The notes under the pieces: generated by a model | Databases searched by the model: none | What the model saw: the letters and a program-made list of their open reading frames with translations, nothing else | Told to the model about the DNA's origin: nothing | Made by a program: the position numbers and the translations under genes | Part shown: positions 42,130 to 51,495 of the stretch, in pieces | Numbering within the stretch: the stretch's first letter is position 1 | How the letters are laid out: each line of letters begins with the position of its first letter | NCBI GenBank assembly: GCA_902529805.1 | Contig: CABZXU010000004.1 | Location: 31,262-95,261 of the forward strand | Length of the DNA: 64,000 nt | Direction of reading: 5' to 3' | Source of the DNA: an uncultured Marinoscillum sp. | GTDB taxonomy: Bacteria > Bacteroidota > Bacteroidia > Cytophagales > MED-G16

Positions 42130-44934
42130 TTAAAAAGTTATACTAGACAGAAGTAGTTCTATTTTTGGTTTCGACATTAGATTTACATAAGACCAACGTA
42201 ACCCTAAATTAAAAACAGAGGTTTGTCTAAAAAAATTAACATCAAAATATAATTCCCCACCAAAACCAAAAGGCCTTTCTTCAACATAATCATCATTACT
42301 ATCTATCCCTTCAATCATTGCTGTATTTATGAATGAGGTATATCTAATTCTTTGAATATTAAGTATTGGCCCAACATGTATATGCGGATATATAATTGGT
42401 AGTTCATACTCAATCTCAGCAACTACAGCTTTTTTAAATTTATTATTATTATCTAAGCCGCTTATTAACGAAATAGAATTTGCAAAAGCATAACCTTTTT
42501 GTGTTTGGTTTTCATAATTTAAATTTAACCTAAAAGAATGTGTCTTTATAAAGCCTGGAAAATCAAAAAAAGAACTTGCCCGAAAGTAATAACCAGAAAA
42601 ATCACTTCTATCGGTCATAACTTTATGTTGAAATAAAACCGTTTGACCCCAAGGGTAATATACATTTCTTTTGGTTTTTTTATGAAGCCTTGAATAATAA
42701 ACCGTATTTGTTAAATAATTTATATCATCATAGTTTAATGTAACCGTTCCCGGAAATAAAGGAGAATAAATATTTTCTAGCTTGGTCATCGAATAATTTG
42801 ACTCAAAAAGATAATACGTCATATATTTTGATTTTGTATATGATAGTGGAATTTTAAAACCTATTTTTAATTCTTTTTCATCCCACTCTACATCATAGTT
42901 TTTTGAATCATTTGATAGAGTAGATTTTTTTTTAGTTTTTAGAAAATCTAAATCTAAAATAGGGTATAAACCAAGATAACTTATTTTAAAAACAGTTGAA
43001 CCCTCTTTTTTATCATTGTCATAAAGGTATCCTCCTGAAAACATCATATTACCCATTAAATCTTTCGAATTAATTCCAAAAGCAACCTGATCTATACCTT
43101 TAATATCTCCATTATAATTATAGACCCCCCAATCAACAGGTCGTATAAAGTTTTTCCACTTAAAATATCTTGTGGACTTATATTCTTTATTTGATTTTTT
43201 TATTTCTTTTCTTTTATAAACCACTTTTTTTATCTCTTTTTCTGACGAAACAAAAGGTGTTTCTTTAACATCAAAACCCAAAACATTGTAATCATTATAA
43301 ATTATTTTTAAAGAGGTAGCATCATCCTCATCTAACCGTATATTGGGGTTGTATGCTCCAAACCTGCTATTGGTAACTTTATAAAGTTTTTGTGATTTTA
43401 TAGATGTATACACAACCTGATCTGTTCCATTAATAGAACTATTAAAAAAAACAACTGAACCTATTTTAACCGGATTGCCAATATTTTCATAAGTTTCATA
43501 TAAAACATTTTCTTTTTTATCCTCTAAACCTATTAAAATTATTTGCTTTTTTTCATTTAAAGTTTTGATTGCTAAAATCTTATTTTTTTCATCTGAAAAC
43601 TTTACATAAGAATACGCGCCTTTATTTAATGCAATTGAGTCTGTTTTTTGTTTTGATATAATATTTTGAAAAACCAACCTACTTTTTCCATCACTTAAGT
43701 TTTCCAAGGCAACAAAAGAATTTCCATCAGCTGAAATATCTATTGAGGAATAGTATGATTTTTTTGTTTTTATTATAAACCTCTTTCTTTCAATATCAAA
43801 TATTTTAATATTAGAATAAGTTCTATTTCCCCACCGAGGATCTTTATGGTATTCTATCCAACCCAACAAGTTTTTTGAATAAGCAATAAAACCTTGATCT
43901 AAAATTAAACCTGGAGTAAATAACTTTTTTATAATCCCAGAATTATTAATTGTTGCAAAATGTAAAATAGACTTTAAACCCTTTATTAAAACAAGTAATT
44001 GATTGTTTTTATACTTTTTTGGGTACAGATAATTTTTATATATTTTAGAATTTCTAAAGTTTAAAGGATTTGTTTTAGATGCTTGTATGATGTCTTTATC
44101 TATTAGCTCACTAAAGCTTTTTTTATAAAGCTTTTTAATATTTAAGGAAGTTTCTTTTTTTAGACTTCTAACAAAAGGAAAAGGAAATAGCGATTGGCCA
44201 AATGTTTTATTAATAATTTTATTATATATAGAATCACCATAGTTTTTTTTTAAATAACGAGTCATTATATAACCACTTTCATATTCATTTGGAGTTTTAA
44301 ATTTATAGCTTCCAAGAGTCTGTTTATAATAATTAAAAAGACCAAAATTATTAACGTTAGTTTTACTTACTCTTATAAAATTAGGCTCACGACCTCGTCC
44401 GTAATTAGTTAAACGACTTTCAATGTCTACAGCATCTCCTTCCCAAAACCAAAATGGAGTAGCAGCTGAGCCTAAAGCCCTAAATACATTTTCACCAAAC
44501 AAAAAGTAAACCAATTTGTTTATAGGCTTACTATAAGCTTTTTCTATTTGAACGAGATGTCTAAACTCGTGAGTTGACAAAAGATCTATCCAGTTATTAT
44601 TACTAATAAACGAATAATCTTGGGGGGGTGTTCTTACAAAAAATTCTGACCTCCTTGGCCCTACCGTTACAAAACCATTTGAAATAGCACTAGAGTTATG
44701 AAGTATGATTGGTGTTTTTCTAACCCTAATACCCAGATCTTTAGACGATTTTTCATAAATACTTTCTAAATAATTTAATGTATAGTTTGCTATAGAGTCT
44801 AATTCTAATGGAAAAACAATTTTAAAATTTTCACTGTTCTTTTGGTTCCATTTAATAGATGGGGGTGACTGGTCTTGTGCGTAAAGGCTATAGGAAAAAA
44901 CCACAAAAACCAAAAGCTTAATTAAGTTAAACAT
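42130..44934 (-). CDS. Predicted outer-membrane protein with HExxH peptidase-like, propeller and barrel regions
   Basis: 934 aa with a signal peptide (LLVFVVFSYSLYAQ). Residues of about 20-270 resemble a gluzincin-like peptidase domain: LSTHEFRHLVQIEKAYS near residue 120 (HExxH) with a downstream acidic helix FWEGDAVDIES. The middle (about 300-570) has WD40/TolB-like strands (KFSDEKNKILAIKTLNEKK, AYNPNIRLDEDDATS). The C-terminal ~330 residues have alternating amphipathic strands and end in a terminal Phe (LLLSSITF), as in outer-membrane beta-barrels. It overlaps the PLP-enzyme gene by 13 bases. Peptidase activity is inferred. Confidence 0.8.
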   Translation of the reverse strand: MFNLIKLLVFVVFSYSLYAQDQSPPSIKWNQKNSENFKIVFPLELDSIANYTLNYLESIYEKSSKDLGIRVRKTPIILHNSSAISNGFVTVGPRRSEFFVRTPPQDYSFISNNNWIDLLSTHEFRHLVQIEKAYSKPINKLVYFLFGENVFRALGSAATPFWFWEGDAVDIESRLTNYGRGREPNFIRVSKTNVNNFGLFNYYKQTLGSYKFKTPNEYESGYIMTRYLKKNYGDSIYNKIINKTFGQSLFPFPFVRSLKKETSLNIKKLYKKSFSELIDKDIIQASKTNPLNFRNSKIYKNYLYPKKYKNNQLLVLIKGLKSILHFATINNSGIIKKLFTPGLILDQGFIAYSKNLLGWIEYHKDPRWGNRTYSNIKIFDIERKRFIIKTKKSYYSSIDISADGNSFVALENLSDGKSRLVFQNIISKQKTDSIALNKGAYSYVKFSDEKNKILAIKTLNEKKQIILIGLEDKKENVLYETYENIGNPVKIGSVVFFNSSINGTDQVVYTSIKSQKLYKVTNSRFGAYNPNIRLDEDDATSLKIIYNDYNVLGFDVKETPFVSSEKEIKKVVYKRKEIKKSNKEYKSTRYFKWKNFIRPVDWGVYNYNGDIKGIDQVAFGINSKDLMGNMMFSGGYLYDNDKKEGSTVFKISYLGLYPILDLDFLKTKKKSTLSNDSKNYDVEWDEKELKIGFKIPLSYTKSKYMTYYLFESNYSMTKLENIYSPLFPGTVTLNYDDINYLTNTVYYSRLHKKTKRNVYYPWGQTVLFQHKVMTDRSDFSGYYFRASSFFDFPGFIKTHSFRLNLNYENQTQKGYAFANSISLISGLDNNNKFKKAVVAEIEYELPIIYPHIHVGPILNIQRIRYTSFINTAMIEGIDSNDDYVEERPFGFGGELYFDVNFFRQTSVFNLGLRWSYVNLMSKPKIELLLSSITF

Positions 44935-46058
44935 TCAAACAGCTTTTTTATTTCTTTTTTGTCATTATAAACATGAGGTGAAACCCTTATTTTATCGCCC
45001 CTTATAGAGACTGAAATTTTTTTATTTTTTAACTTTTCTATTAAATTAATTTTGTTATTAAGTTGTTTTATACCAAAAAGGTGATTTGCTCTATAGTGTT
45101 TGTTTTCAATCCAATATTTCTTTTTGTTAACTTTTTCAACTTCGTTAGAAATTAAATTTTTACAATAATTTTGAATATTTTCAATACCCCAACTTTCAAG
45201 CTGATTTAGCCCAGCAATTAACATCGGTAATAATATAAAATTACTTTGTTCACCCACATTATACCTTGTGGCAAATTCACCATAATTATTGTTATAGTTA
45301 ATAAGGCCAGAAAAATTTTCACTACCCTTTCTATTAATCCAATTATCTTCAATAGGGATCCCATTATCAAAAAAATTTCCATAATAAGCTACACCAATAC
45401 TATAAGGACCCATTAACCATTTATATCCAGCACAAATTAATGCATCTGGCTGAATTTTTTGGATGCTAAACGGCAATGCTCCAATAGACTGTGTTCCATC
45501 TATAATTAATAAAGCACCAACCTCCCTTGTTTTTTTTCTAATAGCAACTAAATCAAAAAGAGTTCCGCAGGCCCAGTGTATATTTCCGATTGCCACCACC
45601 TTTGTTTTATTTGTAATTGCATTTAATATTTCTTCGTTCCATTTTTTACCAGAATCAACAAGGGTATCTGGTCTTTTTATAAAAACCAATTTAGCTTTAC
45701 TTCTTTCTTTTAAGCTAAGCCAAGGATATACGTTGCTAGGAAACTGTTCATCTAACAAAATAATTTCATCTTTTTCTTTTATAGAAATATTATTTACAAC
45801 ATTAGCCAACCCATATGACGCGGAAGGTATTATGGCAATTCTATTATGGTTTTCACAATCAACTATTGAGGAAAATCTTTTTTTTACTACCTCAGAGGTT
45901 TTAAAAAAATCATTTGGCAATATTTGATAAGGTTTTCTTTTTTTTTTAATTCCCTTAACCCCAGCTTTTTCAACTTTTTTAAGCATTGGCGACATATAAG
46001 CGCAGTTTAAATATGTAACTTTTTTTGAAAGAATAAACTTGGATTTTTGACAACGCAT
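44922..46058 (-). CDS. Class V aminotransferase-fold PLP enzyme
   Basis: 378 aa. Pattern of the SufS/kynureninase/isopenicillin-epimerase clan: YLNCAYMSPM near the N-terminus, PSASYGLANVVNN, DEQFPSNVYPW, IDGTQSIGALPF and the PLP-binding Lys in CAGYKWLMGPYSIGVAYYG. No cysteine-desulfurase active-site loop is evident, so a desulfurase role is not claimed. Reaction unknown. Its end overlaps the outer-membrane gene downstream by 13 bases. Confidence 0.88.
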   Translation of the reverse strand: MRCQKSKFILSKKVTYLNCAYMSPMLKKVEKAGVKGIKKKRKPYQILPNDFFKTSEVVKKRFSSIVDCENHNRIAIIPSASYGLANVVNNISIKEKDEIILLDEQFPSNVYPWLSLKERSKAKLVFIKRPDTLVDSGKKWNEEILNAITNKTKVVAIGNIHWACGTLFDLVAIRKKTREVGALLIIDGTQSIGALPFSIQKIQPDALICAGYKWLMGPYSIGVAYYGNFFDNGIPIEDNWINRKGSENFSGLINYNNNYGEFATRYNVGEQSNFILLPMLIAGLNQLESWGIENIQNYCKNLISNEVEKVNKKKYWIENKHYRANHLFGIKQLNNKINLIEKLKNKKISVSIRGDKIRVSPHVYNDKKEIKKLFECLT

Positions 46059-46084
46059 ATTTTATCTAACTTTTTTTGATAAAA

Positions 46085-47740
46085 TTAATAAAACCCAGGA
46101 GGTTTTTTTGTGTGAAACCCAGATTCTTTCTGAATAAAATGAGCAAAAGATAGAATCTTTCCTTCTTCAAAATAATTACCCAGTATAGTTATGCTTGTTG
46201 GAGAATTGTTTTTATTAAATCCATTTGGAATAGATAAAGCAGGATGTCCAGTCAAATTAGTTATTAACATTTGTCTTCCCCCGAACGTTGGTGAAATAAT
46301 TATATCAAAATTACTTAAAAGAGAATCTACTTCTTGAATTAGTTTTGTTCGAAAACGATTAGCTTGAATATATTCAACAGCGGGTATAAACCTAGACTGC
46401 CTCAACGAGTTAGCTCTTGATCTTTGGTTTTGTTGAGTCAATATAGAATCGTCTTTTTGTAAAAGAAGTTTATCGAAGAAGGCGCCGGCTTCTGCTCGTA
46501 AAATTATATCAAACACCTCAAAAGGATAATTTTTAGGCAATTCTATTGGAATTAAATTTCCCCCTAGTTTTTGAATAAGATTAAGGGTTTGCTCGTTGTT
46601 TATACCATTTTCTGATGAATCACTATCAAACAAACTTTTTAAATACCCTATTTTGTAGTCATTTAAATTGAATGTTTTTTCATTAAAAACCAAAGATGAA
46701 TTTTGAATAGACGAGTCTTTTTCATCTTTGCCTTTTATTTTATTTAATACAATTGCACAACCCTTAGATGACCTGCAAATTGGACCAACTTTATCCATAG
46801 TCCAAGAAAGACTCATTATTCCAACCTTACTCACCATTCCATAAGTCGGCCTTAAACCAGTAACACCACATCTTGTTGATGGAGAAATAATAGAGCCTAA
46901 AGTTTCAGTGCCAATTGAAAACCCCACAAGCCCAGCAGCAGTTGCTGAAGCAGAACCCGCCGATGAACCGCTTGAGCCCGTATTGACATTCCAAGGGTTT
47001 TTTGTTTTACCACCAAACCAAACATCTCCTCTAGCCAAAGCTCCAGAGCTAAGCTTTCCTAACAAAACCGCACCAGCATCTTCAAGTTTTTTTATTACTA
47101 CGGCTTTTGTTTTTATATATTGATCTTTGTATGGAGCCGCACCCCATGTTGTTGGATAGTTTGGATGAGAGGCCAAATCCTTTATACCATATGGTATGCC
47201 ATGAAGAGCACCTTTATAGTATCCTTTTTTAATTTCTTCATCTGCTTTTTTTGCTTGTTTCAACGCCAAATCTTCAGTAAGTGTTACTAAAACATTTAGC
47301 GAGGTGTTATGCTTTTTTAATCTTCTTAAGTAAATTTTTGTCAACCTCTCAGAAGTTAAAAGCTGATTTTTTATTAAATAAGCCAACTTATAAACTGGTA
47401 AATAAGCAATGTCTTTGTCTTTTTCTGGAACAAGCATTTTTTCTAAATATATTTTGTTGTCTTTAAGGTTGGTTTTTTTTGTATATTTTATTTCAAATTT
47501 TGTTATTGGTTCAACATCTATACCCAAAGGATATCCCCTCATTTTTTTATAACCCTTTAAGTTTCTTTCTAAATAAGGTCTTAATGTATCCAACTCTTCA
47601 TTTGAAAAAGAGATTCCAAAAACATTTTGTGCCCCTAATAAATCTTTTTTAGTAATCAAATAGTTTTCAAATGCCTGTTTATAAGCAAATAAAATTGAAA
47701 CAAGAAAGAATAAAACAAGAATTTTTTTTTTGTTAAACAT
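46085..47740 (-). CDS. Exported amidase-signature hydrolase
   Basis: 551 aa with an N-terminal hydrophobic segment (ILVLFFLVSILFAY) that is a signal peptide or anchor. The amidase-signature triad is visible: Lys in GIPYGIKDLASHP, Ser in NTGSSGSSAGSASATAAG near residue 260, and Ser in GTETLGSIISPSTRCGVTGL. It continues RPTYGMVSKVGIMSLSWTMD. Hydrolyses an amide bond; substrate unknown. Divergent from polA with a 69-base spacer. Confidence 0.93.
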   Translation of the reverse strand: MFNKKKILVLFFLVSILFAYKQAFENYLITKKDLLGAQNVFGISFSNEELDTLRPYLERNLKGYKKMRGYPLGIDVEPITKFEIKYTKKTNLKDNKIYLEKMLVPEKDKDIAYLPVYKLAYLIKNQLLTSERLTKIYLRRLKKHNTSLNVLVTLTEDLALKQAKKADEEIKKGYYKGALHGIPYGIKDLASHPNYPTTWGAAPYKDQYIKTKAVVIKKLEDAGAVLLGKLSSGALARGDVWFGGKTKNPWNVNTGSSGSSAGSASATAAGLVGFSIGTETLGSIISPSTRCGVTGLRPTYGMVSKVGIMSLSWTMDKVGPICRSSKGCAIVLNKIKGKDEKDSSIQNSSLVFNEKTFNLNDYKIGYLKSLFDSDSSENGINNEQTLNLIQKLGGNLIPIELPKNYPFEVFDIILRAEAGAFFDKLLLQKDDSILTQQNQRSRANSLRQSRFIPAVEYIQANRFRTKLIQEVDSLLSNFDIIISPTFGGRQMLITNLTGHPALSIPNGFNKNNSPTSITILGNYFEEGKILSFAHFIQKESGFHTKKPPGFY

Positions 47741-47809
47741 ATAATGTTGCTTAAGTTTTTTAATTTACAAAAAACAATTTAATTATTCTAACAAGCTTAA
47801 ATTTAACAA

Positions 47810-50545
47810 TTGAATAAACCAACCAACCAACTATTTTTATTAGATGCTATGGCTCTTATATATAGAGCCCATTTTGCATTTAGTAAAAATCCAATTGTTA
47901 ATTCAAAAGGCTTAAACACAAGCGCTATATATGGGTTTTTAAACACCTTACTTGAATTGATTAGAAAAGAAAAACCAACACATCTTGCAATTGCTTTTGA
48001 CACAAAAGCACCAACCTTTAGAACTGAGATTTTTAATGATTATAAAGCTAACAGGGAACGCCAACCAGAAGACATTCAAATAGCAATACCTATAATAAAA
48101 AAACTAATTAAACATATGAACATTAAAATTCTAGAACAGGACGGGTTTGAAGCAGACGATGTTATTGGAACAATCGCTTCCCGCTTATCTATTAGTGAGA
48201 ATATAAATATTTTTATGATGACTCCAGATAAAGACTTTGCACAACTAGTTTCAAAGAATGTTTTTTTATATAAACCAGCCTTTATGGGTAGGGGTGTTGA
48301 TATTCTTGGAGAAAGAGAGGTTTTAGAAAAGTTTAAAATAAGTAAAGTAGAGCAAGTAATTGATTTTTTAGGTCTCCAAGGAGATAGTGTCGATAATATT
48401 CCTGGGATTCGTGGTGTTGGTCCAAAAACAGCACAAAAGCTTCTAAAGGATTTTGGATCAGTTGAGGGAATAATTAAAAATAAAGATTCAATTTCTGGCT
48501 CTGTAGGAAATAAAGTTAGAGAAAACACAGAAAACGCATTAATGTCAAAAGAACTAGCTAAGATTAAAGTTGACGTTCCTATTATTGTTACTCTTAAAGA
48601 CTTAGAGGTTACAAAACCCAATTCGCAAAAGTTAAACAACCTTCTTGATGATTTGGAATTTAGAACAATAAAAAACAGAATGATTACGCAGGGGCTGTTA
48701 ACAGAAAAAAAAGAAAAACAACTTGGATTTTTTTCTTCACCAAAAACATCAATTGATCAAGAAGGGGTTTATTATAAAATTATAAAAGAGAATGAATTAG
48801 ATTCTTTGGTAGACAAAGTTAAAGAGAGTGAGGAGATGTGTTTTGATACAGAGACATCAAGTTTAAATATTCAAGAAGCAGAATTGGCGGGAATTGCTTT
48901 TTCTGTTAAAAGTAAAGAAGCTTATTATGTTCCAACTATTCAAAATACTTCCAAAATATTGAACAAACTAAAACCAATTCTTGAAAACGAAAACATAAAA
49001 CTAATTGGACATAACCTTAAATATGATATTCAGATTTTAAAAAAATATAATGTGAATGTGTCAGAAAATGTTTTTGATACAATGATAGCTCACTATCTTA
49101 TTAATCCCGAAGCCAGTCACAAGCTTGATGTTTTATCAGAAAATTATCTTAATCATAAATGCATACCAATTGAAACCTTAATAGGTAAAAAGGGACCAAA
49201 TCAAAAAAAAATGACTGATTTATCTCCTAAAGACGTTTATAAATATGCCTGTGAAGATGCGGACATAACATTCAGATTAAAAAATGTTATTGAAAAAGAA
49301 ATAAAAGATCTTGGGATGAATAAATTGTTACAAAACGTCGAAACACCTTTGTTGTTTGTTTTGTCAGAATTAGAAAGTAATGGGGTAAAAATAGACACTC
49401 ATTTTTTAAAAAAAATGTCCGAGGAGCTAGTTGATAAAATATCCAAAACAGAAAAATCAATATATCAATCTTCTGGTGAAGAATTCAATATTTCCTCACC
49501 AAAACAACTAGGTGTAATTCTATTTGATAAATTGAAAATCGATGAAAATCCTAAAAAAACCAAGTCAGGTCAATATTCAACAAGCGAAGATGTACTTATT
49601 AAATTATCTAAAAAAAATAAAATTGTGGATCTTATATTAGACCATAGGGAGTTTAAAAAACTTTTATCAACTTATGTTGACGCCCTTCCACAAATGATAT
49701 CTCATAATGACGGGCTGATTCACACAAATTATGCACAAGCAGTTACAGCAACAGGACGCCTTAGTTCCAACAAACCAAACCTTCAAAATATCCCAATAAA
49801 AACTGAGTTGGGAAGAAAAACAAGAAAGGCTTTTGTTTCAAGAGATTCTGAAAGTTATATTTTAGCGGCAGATTATTCCCAGATCGAATTAAGAATAATC
49901 GCTGACTTTAGTGGAGATACAGAAATGATAAAAGCTTTTAAAGAAGAAAAAGACATTCACAGCACAACAGCATCAAAAGTTTTTAATGTTGATATAAATG
50001 ATGTTACTAAAGACATGAGAAGAAGAGCAAAAGAAGTTAATTTTGGTATTATATATGGAATTTCTCCTTTTGGCTTATCTCAAAATTTAAATATACCAAG
50101 AGCAGAAGCTAAGGAAATTATTGATTCTTATTTTAATCAATTTAAAAGTGTAAAAAAATATATGGAAACCTCTATAGAACTCGCTAGAGAAAAAAAACAT
50201 GTTTCTACTATTTTAGGAAGAAGAAGGTATCTTAGAGATATAGATTCTAGAAATTATACTTTAAGAAGTTTTGCTGAAAGAAACGCAATAAACACCCCCA
50301 TTCAAGGTAGCGCAGCTGATATTATAAAATTAGCGATGATTAAAATATACAGGTGGATGAAAAAAAATAACCTTAAATCTAAAATGATAATGCAGGTTCA
50401 TGACGAGTTGGTATTTGATGTAAAAAAAAATGAGTTAGAATTATTTCAATCAAATATCAAACCATTAATGGAAAACGTAATAGACCTGAAAATCCCATTA
50501 TCTGTTGATTTTGGGTACGGAAGAAACTGGTTAGAAGCCCATTAG
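47810..50545 (+). CDS. polA: DNA polymerase I
   Basis: 911 aa from a TTG start; the next in-frame Met lies inside the conserved LFLLDAMALIYRAHFAF. The 5'-3' exonuclease domain spans about 1-280. The 3'-5' exonuclease looks active: DTETSSLN, GHNLKYDIQIL and YACEDADITF carry all three motifs. Polymerase motif A DYSQIELRIIADFSGD (near 688), motif B RRAKEVNFGIIYGIS, motif C MQVHDELVFDV. Fills gaps after Okazaki-fragment processing and excision repair. Confidence 0.97.
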   Translation: MNKPTNQLFLLDAMALIYRAHFAFSKNPIVNSKGLNTSAIYGFLNTLLELIRKEKPTHLAIAFDTKAPTFRTEIFNDYKANRERQPEDIQIAIPIIKKLIKHMNIKILEQDGFEADDVIGTIASRLSISENINIFMMTPDKDFAQLVSKNVFLYKPAFMGRGVDILGEREVLEKFKISKVEQVIDFLGLQGDSVDNIPGIRGVGPKTAQKLLKDFGSVEGIIKNKDSISGSVGNKVRENTENALMSKELAKIKVDVPIIVTLKDLEVTKPNSQKLNNLLDDLEFRTIKNRMITQGLLTEKKEKQLGFFSSPKTSIDQEGVYYKIIKENELDSLVDKVKESEEMCFDTETSSLNIQEAELAGIAFSVKSKEAYYVPTIQNTSKILNKLKPILENENIKLIGHNLKYDIQILKKYNVNVSENVFDTMIAHYLINPEASHKLDVLSENYLNHKCIPIETLIGKKGPNQKKMTDLSPKDVYKYACEDADITFRLKNVIEKEIKDLGMNKLLQNVETPLLFVLSELESNGVKIDTHFLKKMSEELVDKISKTEKSIYQSSGEEFNISSPKQLGVILFDKLKIDENPKKTKSGQYSTSEDVLIKLSKKNKIVDLILDHREFKKLLSTYVDALPQMISHNDGLIHTNYAQAVTATGRLSSNKPNLQNIPIKTELGRKTRKAFVSRDSESYILAADYSQIELRIIADFSGDTEMIKAFKEEKDIHSTTASKVFNVDINDVTKDMRRRAKEVNFGIIYGISPFGLSQNLNIPRAEAKEIIDSYFNQFKSVKKYMETSIELAREKKHVSTILGRRRYLRDIDSRNYTLRSFAERNAINTPIQGSAADIIKLAMIKIYRWMKKNNLKSKMIMQVHDELVFDVKKNELELFQSNIKPLMENVIDLKIPLSVDFGYGRNWLEAH

Positions 50546-50547
50546 TT

Positions 50548-51495
50548 ATGGAGTTAAAAAAACAAACAATTATACGTGCTCAAAAAAGAATTAAAAATTT
50601 AATTCACAACACACCTATTCTTACCTCTGAATCTATCAACAACATCTCTGGAGCAAAACTGTATTTTAAATGTGAGAATTTTCAAAAAATTGGAGCCTTT
50701 AAAATGAGGGGAGCTTTGAATGCTGTAATGTCTCATTCTAGTAAAGATATAAAAAAAGGATTTGTAACACATTCTTCTGGAAATCATGCTCAGGCTGTTG
50801 CGCTGTCTTCTAAAATTATGAAAACCAACGCTTACATTGTAATGCCTAAAAGCGCCCCCAAAATAAAAATTAATGCAGTAAAAGGATATGGCGCAGACAT
50901 TACCTTTTGTGAAAACAATGAAAATGCTAGAAAAGAATCTTGTCAAAAATTAATTCAAAAAACAGGAGCTAATTTTATTCACCCTTATGATAATAATAGA
51001 GTGATTGCGGGTCAAGCCACTTGCTCTAAAGAAATATATGATATTTCTCCAAAATTAAATTTGGACTACATTTTGTGCCCTGTTGGAGGAGGGGGTCTTG
51101 CCTCAGGAACAATACTTTCTACAAATTTTTTTTCACCAAAAACGAAAGTTGTTTTAGCTGAACCAAAAAATGCATCTGATGCCTATATATCTTTTAATGA
51201 AAAAAAACTAATCCCAGTTAAAAACCCTAAAACAATTGCCGACGGACTGATGACATCTTTGTCGAATAAGACATTTGATATAATACTTGGAGGTGCCGAA
51301 AAAATAATAACTGTTTCTGAAGAAGAAATTGTTTTCTCTATGAAATTAATATGGGAAAGAATGAAAATAATTTGTGAACCATCTTGTGCTGTTCCGCTAG
51401 CTGCTGTTTTAAAAACAAAAAAAACTTTTAAAAACAAAAATGTTGGAATTATTTTAACCGGAGGCAATGTTGACTTAAAAAACCTTCCTTTTTAA
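50548..51495 (+). CDS. Threonine/serine dehydratase-like PLP enzyme
   Basis: 315 aa, fold type II PLP enzyme. PLP Lys in KCENFQKIGAFKMRGA, SSGNHAQAVALSSK, the phosphate loop PVGGGGLASGT, and the terminal ILTGGNVDLKNL. It lacks the C-terminal regulatory domain of IlvA, so it matches catabolic dehydratases or serine racemases. Two bases after polA, and its TAA shares TTAA with the M1 peptidase stop. Confidence 0.92.
   Translation: MELKKQTIIRAQKRIKNLIHNTPILTSESINNISGAKLYFKCENFQKIGAFKMRGALNAVMSHSSKDIKKGFVTHSSGNHAQAVALSSKIMKTNAYIVMPKSAPKIKINAVKGYGADITFCENNENARKESCQKLIQKTGANFIHPYDNNRVIAGQATCSKEIYDISPKLNLDYILCPVGGGGLASGTILSTNFFSPKTKVVLAEPKNASDAYISFNEKKLIPVKNPKTIADGLMTSLSNKTFDIILGGAEKIITVSEEEIVFSMKLIWERMKIICEPSCAVPLAAVLKTKKTFKNKNVGIILTGGNVDLKNLPF

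Noticed and set aside
44922..46058. Class V aminotransferase as cysteine desulfurase SufS
   Set aside because: No convincing catalytic Cys loop, and no suf genes in the vicinity.
46085..47740. Amidase as GatA of the amidotransferase complex
   Set aside because: It has an N-terminal export/anchor segment, and the GTETLGSIISP variant belongs to exported amidase-signature enzymes; no gatB or gatC is nearby.
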